64,000 nt of DNA. Origin: Campylobacter sputorum subsp. sputorum. GTDB taxonomy: Bacteria > Campylobacterota > Campylobacteria > Campylobacterales > Campylobacteraceae. Shown here piece by piece: positions 55,419-64,000 of this stretch (its first letter is position 1; every line of letters starts with the position of its first letter). The notes under the pieces are model-generated. The model made no database searches, had not been told where the DNA came from, and was given only the letters and a program-made list of their open reading frames with translations. The position numbers and the translations under genes were made by a program. Where the stretch lies: contig NZ_CP043427.1 of the NCBI RefSeq assembly GCF_008245005.1, positions 62,001-126,000 of the forward strand, in the 5' to 3' direction.

Positions 55419-55967
55419 TTAAAATAGAGTCGGTTGTATAAATTTCTTTATTTTAAATGTTTTTCTACTTATTTCACACTCTCCGTATTTTGATATAGCT
55501 TGTAAATGCGAGTTTGTGCCATACCCTTTATGTTTTTTATATCCGTAATTTGGATAAATTTTATCAAAAAGTATCATTTGTCTATCTCTGCTAACTTTTG
55601 CTAAAATGCTTGCAGCTGAAACTTCTTTTATCTTAAGATCGGCTTTTATCATAGTTTTTATGCCACCAACCCCATAATTTAAATTTCCATCATAAATGAT
55701 ATCACAATCTTTAAATTTATCTCTAAACACTATTAAAGCTTTTTTTAAACACTCGCTAAGTCCCAAATCATCAATAAATTTAGCACTAAAATACACTATA
55801 AGATATTCGCTGTTTTTAATAATTTTTTTAAACAACTCTTCTCTTTTTTTGGGGGTTAATTTTTTTGAATCGTTAAGTCCTGCAATGTCCGCTTTTAAAA
55901 CACAAGCCGCGATCACAAGTTCGCCGGCTAATGCACCTCTACCGGCTTCATCTATACCGCAAATCAT
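55419..55967 (-). CDS. rnhB: Ribonuclease HII
   Basis: Removes ribonucleotides from DNA and RNA-DNA hybrids. The 182 residues carry the type 2 RNase H motifs: [20 protein letters not shown] with the DEAGRG site at 4-10, [37 protein letters not shown] and the [18 protein letters not shown] tail. It overlaps the TerC-like gene by four bases. Confidence 0.95.
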   Translation of the reverse strand: MICGIDEAGRGALAGELVIAACVLKADIAGLNDSKKLTPKKREELFKKIIKNSEYLIVYFSAKFIDDLGLSECLKKALIVFRDKFKDCDIIYDGNLNYGVGGIKTMIKADLKIKEVSAASILAKVSRDRQMILFDKIYPNYGYKKHKGYGTNSHLQAISKYGECEISRKTFKIKKFIQPTLF

Positions 55968-56938
55968 ATATTTTTTTTATTATAAATCACAGAACCAATA
56001 AACGCAGCTAGTATAAATGCAAAGCCGATAGTTCCAGTTACAATTTCACTTACTTCGCGAAAAACTTTAAAAAACATTATGAGTGCCAGACAAAGTATAG
56101 CATAGTGTGCACCGTGTTCAAGGTATATAAATGAATCAAGTGTTTTTTTCTTAACCAAATATATCGTTATACTTCTTACAAACATAGCTCCTATGCCAAG
56201 CCCAATCATTATGATAAATATATTTTCACTTAGTGCAAAAGCTCCGATTACTCCATCAAAACTAAAACTAGCATCTAGAGTTTCAAGATATAAAAATCCC
56301 ATAAGTCCGCTTCTGATACCGCCTGAACTAAATTTTTCATTAAAACTACTTATAATAATATGCAACAAAATAGCACTAAAATAAGCAATAGCATATGTTG
56401 AATTTGCTGTAATCCAAGTTATAAGAATTCCAACTGCGATGGCTATAATCACGCTTATGCTCTGGATACTAGATGTAAATTTGGTTATCGGGTTGTTTTC
56501 TAGATGTTTAATCCAGTGAGTGTCTTTAGTATCATCAAAGAAAAACTCATTAAAAACCATAAGTAAAAATCCACCACCAAAGATATAAATTTCGTTTTTA
56601 TGATTTGAGAGTATTTCATGGTATTTATCAGGATTATTTAGTGCCAGCATAAATGTTTCAATCATTCCTATTTTAGCAGCAATAGATACTATTAGAATTG
56701 GAAAAATAAATCTCATTCCAAAAACAGCTATAGGAATTCCCCAAACTATAAATCTTTGTTGCCAAATAGGGGACATATTTTTTAGCACTTTTGCATTTAC
56801 AACAGCATTATCAAAACTAAGACTAATTTCTAAAACACCAAGTAAAAAACAGATATAAATAGCGCTAAATCCGCCTATATAATAAGATAAAATAAGACCA
56901 ATGGCAGTAATTACAAAAGATGAATAAAAGTATTTCAT
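55964..56938 (-). CDS. TerC-superfamily (DUF475) membrane protein
   Basis: A 324-residue protein with eight to nine membrane helices. The conserved acidic motif [14 protein letters not shown] near residue 40 and the repeat [19 protein letters not shown] near 215 are the two TerC half-site motifs (xxFDN/FDG). TerC-type proteins take part in manganese or other metal export and tellurite resistance; which one applies here is unknown. Six bases from motE and four-base overlap with rnhB. Confidence 0.82.
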   Translation of the reverse strand: MKYFYSSFVITAIGLILSYYIGGFSAIYICFLLGVLEISLSFDNAVVNAKVLKNMSPIWQQRFIVWGIPIAVFGMRFIFPILIVSIAAKIGMIETFMLALNNPDKYHEILSNHKNEIYIFGGGFLLMVFNEFFFDDTKDTHWIKHLENNPITKFTSSIQSISVIIAIAVGILITWITANSTYAIAYFSAILLHIIISSFNEKFSSGGIRSGLMGFLYLETLDASFSFDGVIGAFALSENIFIIMIGLGIGAMFVRSITIYLVKKKTLDSFIYLEHGAHYAILCLALIMFFKVFREVSEIVTGTIGFAFILAAFIGSVIYNKKNI

Positions 56939-56944
56939 ATCTAG

Positions 56945-57492
56945 TTATTTTTCATTATATAAAATGGTTTGATTATTTTCAAATGGCGGTCCTTTTTGTA
57001 AAATTAGTGTTATTTCTGATGCAATTTTGGGATCCATTTTTGCTATAACGGTTGAAATTTTTTTAGGTGGAAGAGCATACATTATAGTTGCTGCTTTTAT
57101 AGCACCCATTTGTGTTAAAACATCAGCTGCTGCTTGATCTTTCATCTTTGAATATGCCTCAGAAACTTTGTTTGTTGTCATGCTTTTTAATTCTTTTAAA
57201 ATTTCTTCATTTTTTTGGACAATTACTTGTATCTCTTTTTTTGTATTTTCTACTTTTGCCATAGTTGCGTTAATATCAGCTTCTTGTTTATCTAGTAAAG
57301 ATTTTTTTTGTTCGTTAAGAGAATTTAAAGATGCCCTGTAAGCTTCTAGGGCTTGTTTTGCTTCGTCTATTTTTTCAAGTTCTTTGATTAGCTCTGATTT
57401 TCTAGCTTCAAATAGTGCTGTGCAATCAATTGAATTGCTATTTTGTGCTTGTAGGTTTAAAAATGTGAATATTAATAAAATTATTATCTTTT

Positions 57493-57496
<4 letters not shown>
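56945..57496 (-). CDS. motE: MotE-like flagellar motility chaperone
   Basis: A 183-residue exported protein: signal peptide (KKIIILLIFTFLNLQAQN), long coiled coil (about 35-115), then an MgtE-N-like domain (KMKDQAAADVLTQMGAIKAATIMYALPPKKISTVIAKMDP). Homologues adjacent to fliJ are described as MotE, which stabilises the MotC stator scaffold; Cj1496c is the C. jejuni equivalent and is a glycoprotein needed for motility-related traits. Overlaps fliJ by four bases. Confidence 0.8.
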
Positions 57497-60039
<2,543 letters not shown>

Positions 60040-60098
60040 ATTATCTCCATTTTAAAATGTTATGATACTATTAATTAACAAATAAAAGGCTGAATTTA

Positions 60099-62600
60099 CT
60101 ATTTGGTATTTTCACTTATAGCATGAAAACTTATAACATAATTTTTTATATTTCCGACCTCATCTTTTATCTTGGTTACGCTAAATATAGATAAAATAGA
60201 ACTATTATCGGCAGCTTTTATCCATAAAATATCCCTATAATAATCAGTATGCCTTATATAATCTAGCACTTTTTTGTATTTTTTGATATCGTTTTTAGCA
60301 GATTTTAAAATTTTTAAATTTTGTCCTATTATATTTTGATATCCAAAAAAATTATCAAAAGCTTTGTTTGTTTCTATTATAGTGCTTTTCTCATCTGCTA
60401 TAATCATACCTTGAGAGGAATTTAAAAATACTTCTTTGTGTAAGATTGCCAAATTTGTAAATTTCTTTTGAAAATCTATATCCATAAGTCCGCCATAAAT
60501 AATCAAAGGCTCTTTATTTTGATCTCTTGTGATAATTTTACCTCTTAATAAAACCCAAATTTCTTTGCCATCTTTTCCTATAACTCTAATCTCTTCTTTA
60601 AAAAACTCTTTTTTATGGTTTGCATGTTCGCTTATAGAATAATCTAGTTTTTTAAAATCATCTTCATTAATGAGCTTTTTAAATGAATTAATATTTATAC
60701 TTATAACTTTATCTTTTGTATCTAAATCAAATTTTGTAGATAGATTTTCGCTAAATGAAATCATATTTGTTTTTAAATTTATTTCAAAAGTTATTATGTT
60801 GCAAGACAATAGTAGATTTTTGTATTTTTGTATTTGGTATTCAAAACTATTTTTTTGTTTTAAAATATCTGCATAATTAATAGCATATATGATAGTTTGT
60901 ATAGATTGTTTTTTGTTTTTTATGATTCTAAAAAATAGATTAAACCAAGTGTATGTTCCGTTTTTATGCAGAACTCTACAATGTTGTTCAAAATGAGTAT
61001 TTACGCCATTTATATGAGTTAATCTCATATTTGTTTTAAAAATACTTATGATTTTACCTACATCATCTGGATGTAATATTGTGTAAATATCAAAATTTTC
61101 ATTCATTATCTCTTCTTGCTCATAGCCCAAAATTCTACTTACAGTATATGAAACGAAATCAACTTTTTTAAGGACTCTATCACTAAAATAAAACACGGTA
61201 AATGGCGATATATCTAAAATTTGATGTTCTTGTTTTATGCCTTTTATCAAATTTGTTTCGTATGTTATGTCTCTTGCGATTACTATTTGATACATTTTAT
61301 TTTGTATTTTTGTATAACTTGTCTCAACTAAAACATCTTTTATACTCATATCACAAAGTATATGTTTTGCTTTAAAAATGTGTATTTTTTTATATGGATA
61401 TCTAAGATTTTCTAGTTCAAAGTTATTTTCAGGAGTTATATCTATATCAAAGATAGTTTTGTTTAAAAGAGCTTCTTTTGTATATTTGTAAAACTTAACG
61501 GCACCCTTGCTAGCATCAACTATGCTTCCATCATAGGCATTTATCATTAGTATAATCAAAGAGCTTTTGTTAAATATATAATTATCTTTATAGTATGCGT
61601 CTTTTAAAAAATGTCTTATATCTTTATATTTTTTATATATATATGATATGTCGTCTAAAACTTCATTAAAGTCTTCATTTTTAGATTTGTAACTTATGAT
61701 ATCTTCTTTTTTTATATTAAAATTTCTAATGTTTTTTATAATATTTTTAAGATTTTTTATAGGCAAGAGCAAATTTATCTCAAGAGATTTTATAGTAAGT
61801 TTCATAGTTAGAAGCATAAGTATAAAAAAACTTATCATAAGAATAATCACAAAAAGAGATGGGGATAATGCATTAAATAAATTAAAATTGTATAGTAAAA
61901 TAAATTGATATTTTGGATTTTTTGTAATTTTATAGACTATTAAATCTTTTTTTGTATTTAAATTTATGCCAAATGAGTTTATTTTTGTTAAACTGCCTAA
62001 ATATTCATAAATGCTGCGATGATTCATTGTTTTGATATCTTCTTTAAAGACAGCATTTCCACTTGAATTTAATAAAATAGTGTTTTTATTTAAAATTTTA
62101 TTTTCATTAAAATATTCATATAATTTTTCTAAATCAAACTCTCCGGCAAGATATCCGTCCATATTTTTTATTATAAAAAATATGGACTCATCTTTATTTT
62201 TATATATTTTGGGTTTGCTTATGTGAAAAAGAGATTCTTGATTTAGATTTTGCAAAATATACCCTGAGAAATTTGTAACATATTCAGCTTCATTGATTGA
62301 TTTGTCGATATTAAGTACATTTCCTTGTTTGTCTAGATTGTATACAGCTCTTAAATATGGCATTTTCTGAAATAAAAAACTTGTATTAATATCATTTAAT
62401 TTTGAATTTTGTATATCTTTTGCGGTATTTTGGATAAAAAAAGTAATCAAAGAGTCGCTTTTTTCTAAAGAAAAACTAATCTCTTTAGATATTTCGTTAA
62501 TTTTAAAGATAACACTAAAAGCAAAAAATAACAAAACCACAATTGCATATATTATGTTGTTTAAATAGACATTTCTAATAGCTTTTGTTGATAAAACCAT
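60099..62600 (-). CDS. Membrane PAS-domain sensor without a recognisable output domain
   Basis: An 833-residue protein. TM1 lies at about 14-33, a Cache-like periplasmic sensor at 35-240 (DSLITFFIQNTAKDIQNS...), TM2 near 245-268 and a HAMP-like linker to about 330. Four PAS-type segments follow: GSIVDASKGAVKFYKYTKEALL, VDFVSYTVSRILGYEQEEI ... VLHKNGTYTWFNL, FDLDTKDKVI ... GKDGKEIWVLLRG, and IIADEKSTIIETNKAFDNFFGY. The frame stops just after the fourth PAS; no kinase, GGDEF, EAL or methyl-accepting domain is seen, and only 59 bases separate it from hisZ. It may pass its signal to a partner protein or be a truncated form. Confidence 0.8.
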   Translation of the reverse strand: MVLSTKAIRNVYLNNIIYAIVVLLFFAFSVIFKINEISKEISFSLEKSDSLITFFIQNTAKDIQNSKLNDINTSFLFQKMPYLRAVYNLDKQGNVLNIDKSINEAEYVTNFSGYILQNLNQESLFHISKPKIYKNKDESIFFIIKNMDGYLAGEFDLEKLYEYFNENKILNKNTILLNSSGNAVFKEDIKTMNHRSIYEYLGSLTKINSFGINLNTKKDLIVYKITKNPKYQFILLYNFNLFNALSPSLFVIILMISFFILMLLTMKLTIKSLEINLLLPIKNLKNIIKNIRNFNIKKEDIISYKSKNEDFNEVLDDISYIYKKYKDIRHFLKDAYYKDNYIFNKSSLIILMINAYDGSIVDASKGAVKFYKYTKEALLNKTIFDIDITPENNFELENLRYPYKKIHIFKAKHILCDMSIKDVLVETSYTKIQNKMYQIVIARDITYETNLIKGIKQEHQILDISPFTVFYFSDRVLKKVDFVSYTVSRILGYEQEEIMNENFDIYTILHPDDVGKIISIFKTNMRLTHINGVNTHFEQHCRVLHKNGTYTWFNLFFRIIKNKKQSIQTIIYAINYADILKQKNSFEYQIQKYKNLLLSCNIITFEINLKTNMISFSENLSTKFDLDTKDKVISININSFKKLINEDDFKKLDYSISEHANHKKEFFKEEIRVIGKDGKEIWVLLRGKIITRDQNKEPLIIYGGLMDIDFQKKFTNLAILHKEVFLNSSQGMIIADEKSTIIETNKAFDNFFGYQNIIGQNLKILKSAKNDIKKYKKVLDYIRHTDYYRDILWIKAADNSSILSIFSVTKIKDEVGNIKNYVISFHAISENTK

Positions 62601-62685
62601 TTTTCACTTTCAAATTTATTTTTGATTAATACAGTGAGCTATTTTATCTTAAATTTACTTTACTAAATATTATTTAAATCAAAGT

Positions 62686-62783
62686 TGGCGAGAAGGTGAG
62701 AGAATCGAACTCCCCACGAAACAGTCAACTGCCCCGTCCTCGGATTTGAAGTCCGCGAGATTCACCAGAATGCTTTACCTTCC
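62686..62783 (-). tRNA. selC: tRNA-Sec (anticodon TCA)
   Basis: A 98-base tRNA on the minus strand with anticodon TCA (CGGA-CTTCAAA-TCCG), a long variable arm of about eight pairs (CGGGGCAG / CTGTTTCG), the D-arm TGGT, T-loop TTCGATT and 3' CGCCA. Length, long extra arm and UCA mark selenocysteine tRNA. The acceptor end is unusual: GGAAGGT pairs with ACCTTCT (G-U at the tip), leaving C-G before CCA. With selD, this supports UGA recoding in this organism. Confidence 0.93.
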
Positions 62784-62793
62784 ATAAATTGGA

Positions 62794-62799
62794 ATTATA
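62794..62799 (-). promoter_or_regulatory. -10 box of tRNA-Sec
   Basis: TATAAT on the minus strand eleven bases before the tRNA 5' end, inside GATATAATTCC. No clear -35 box. Confidence 0.55.
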
Positions 62800-62863
62800 T
62801 CAGATTTTATATAAATTTTAGTTTGATTTTAGTAAAGTTAATAAATGGTTTTTGGGGCAAATT

Positions 62864-63457
62864 ATGAGATATATGATTTTATTTTTGGTGCCTTTTTTTA
62901 TTTGTGCTTGTTCAACTTTGCCGCCTGCTTTAAATATACTTAGTGTTTTTGATCTATATTCTTCATCTCAAGATAGCAGAGATATCTATATACAAACAAA
63001 AGATAAAATCATAAAAACAAATATCCAATCACAAATTTTAGCCCATAAAACTCTAAGTAATTATGACATAGATGTAGAAAGTTTTTATGGCGAAGTTTTG
63101 TTGATAGGGGAAATAGATGAACCAAGCGATGAACAAAAAGCTATTGATATCGCAAAAAGTGTTTCTGGGGTAAATAAGATAAGAACTTTTTTGATACCAA
63201 AAAATGCCAATTCTTGTGGTATTTATGAAAATAACTCAATTTTACTTAAATTAAAAAAAGAATTTTATGCAGATAATGTGGTTAAAGGCTCAACAATAAG
63301 AGTAAATGTGATACAATGCAAAGTTATTTTAAGCGGTGTTGTAAATACGACAAATGAACTAAAACACATAATGTGGTATTCTACTCATATAGATAGTGTA
63401 GATGAGGTTTATTCGTTCATTCATGTGTTTGAAGAATTAAAAAACAAAAAGGATTAA
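62864..63457 (+). CDS. BON-domain-like lipoprotein
   Basis: A 197-residue lipoprotein: signal peptide with lipobox FFICACS (Cys near 15), then two BON-type segments (IKTNIQSQILAHKTLSNYDIDVESFYGEVLLIGEIDEPSDEQKAIDIAKSVSGVNKI in part, and VNVIQCKVILSGVVNTTNELKHIM). The layout resembles YraP/DolP-type outer-membrane lipoproteins that bind lipid and help envelope integrity. I prefer the ATG to a TTG four codons upstream, though the ribosome site (GGGGC) is weak. Divergent from selC. Confidence 0.82.
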   Translation: MRYMILFLVPFFICACSTLPPALNILSVFDLYSSSQDSRDIYIQTKDKIIKTNIQSQILAHKTLSNYDIDVESFYGEVLLIGEIDEPSDEQKAIDIAKSVSGVNKIRTFLIPKNANSCGIYENNSILLKLKKEFYADNVVKGSTIRVNVIQCKVILSGVVNTTNELKHIMWYSTHIDSVDEVYSFIHVFEELKNKKD

Positions 63458-63459
63458 AT

Positions 63460-64000
63460 TTGGATATCTTGGATATGTTTTATCAAAATCCTCCTAAAAT
63501 ATCTAAATTTTATGATAGAAAAATTAGTATTGATAGTGATAAATTTATTTTAAAAGGTGCTATAAATTCCGGTAAAACAACCCTTTTAAAAGAGTGGCTT
63601 TTAAGAAATGGAAATGATGATGAAATTTTATATGTAAATTTTGATGATATTAGATGTGATGAAAAATATATCAAAGAAAATTTAAGCAATTTTATACTTA
63701 CGCATAAAGGACTAAAAGCCATTGCTTTAGATGGTGTAAAAATTGATTTTGATCTTGATTTTGTAAATTTAAAAGTAGGTTGTGCGACCAAAAGTAACGA
63801 ACTTAAATTCAAAAATTATGATGAAATTTATGTAAATAATCTTGATTTTGAAGAATTTATGCTTTTTTATAAGAAAAAATTTGACATTAGAACTATGTTT
63901 AGTAGTTTTATAAATTACGGAAATGGCACTGGTAGTGTATTTTACGATATCAATGATATAACTATATTTTTGCAAAATATTTTGAAATCTAATTTAGACA
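63460..64000 (+). CDS. P-loop ATP-binding protein, 3'-partial
   Basis: An open frame runs off the right edge from a TTG two bases after the previous stop codon (MDILDMFYQNPPKISKFY). The Walker A motif GAINSGKTTLL is near residue 38, followed by the strand EILYVNFDDIR and by KAIALDGVKIDFDLD, which may be Walker B-like, as in AAA-type ATPases with a DUF4143-like tail. The rest lies outside the window. The product is similar in place to a C. jejuni ATP/GTP-binding protein near Cj1501, but identity is not proven. The frame shows no stop codon over 180 codons. Confidence 0.75.
   Translation, partial: MDILDMFYQNPPKISKFYDRKISIDSDKFILKGAINSGKTTLLKEWLLRNGNDDEILYVNFDDIRCDEKYIKENLSNFILTHKGLKAIALDGVKIDFDLDFVNLKVGCATKSNELKFKNYDEIYVNNLDFEEFMLFYKKKFDIRTMFSSFINYGNGTGSVFYDINDITIFLQNILKSNLD

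Overview
The window looks like a chromosomal segment of a Campylobacter species. The DNA is AT-rich and start codons are often TTG or GTG. Several gene blocks follow the C. jejuni order: pyrF-nusB-ribH-kdsA / der-aroK-trpS, and rpsI-rplM-addA-addB-ccoPQON-two-component system-carA-motE-fliJ-purA-hisZ. Extra genes set it apart from C. jejuni, so I infer a non-jejuni lineage (possibly the C. fetus / hyointestinalis side); the species is not proven here.

Bases 1-8300: the end of a CCG-domain quinol:fumarate reductase subunit, an unknown Lys/Asn-rich tail-anchored protein, a leftward operon (DMT exporter, kdsA, paired SMR exporters, ribH, nusB, pyrF), a rightward der-aroK-trpS operon and tRNA-Ala(GGC). 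Bases 8300-18130 are an accessory respiration and transport block. It holds two tandem Tat-exported flavoprotein reductases of the flavocytochrome c family, each followed by the same terminator hairpin, then a tetraheme cytochrome c and a NapC/NrfH-type quinol dehydrogenase. The likely path is menaquinol -> NapC-type cytochrome -> tetraheme shuttle -> either flavoprotein -> an unsaturated organic acid in the periplasm. A five-gene peptide/nickel ABC transporter (NikZYXWV type) follows, with a 7-1-7 palindrome in front of it.

Bases 18190-31530: a CsgG/DUF4810/DUF799 lipoprotein operon; selD-yedF, where selD is itself a selenoprotein with an in-frame UGA and a SECIS-like hairpin; DUF2156-rimI-rsmA-RNase J-kdsD-rluB; an Mrr-type restriction gene overlapping a metallophosphoesterase gene; ybaK; proB; obgE. 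Bases 31600-41160: a flagellin with a textbook sigma-54 promoter, ccoG with a TetR gene, purM, coaE, a gamma-carbonic-anhydrase-like protein, a large TPR membrane protein, sodB, rpsI and rplM.

Bases 41240-62600 are almost all leftward: addAB, FixH-like and TPM-like membrane proteins, a 33-residue membrane peptide, DUF4006, ccoPQON (cbb3 oxidase), a cytosolic PAS histidine kinase with its response regulator (position of BumSR in C. jejuni), a TauE/SafE-like protein, carA, DUF507, rnhB, a TerC-like protein, motE, fliJ, purA, hisZ and a PAS-only membrane sensor. The right end has tRNA-Sec (selC), a BON-type lipoprotein and a truncated P-loop ATPase. selC together with the UGA-containing selD shows that selenocysteine is used. 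I saw no insertion sequences, prophage or CRISPR arrays.

The most promising points are the mosaic flavoprotein pair and its flanking 70-80 bp repeat, the UGA/SECIS in selD, the palindrome before the Nik-type transporter, the Mrr-metallophosphoesterase pair, and the output-less PAS sensor.
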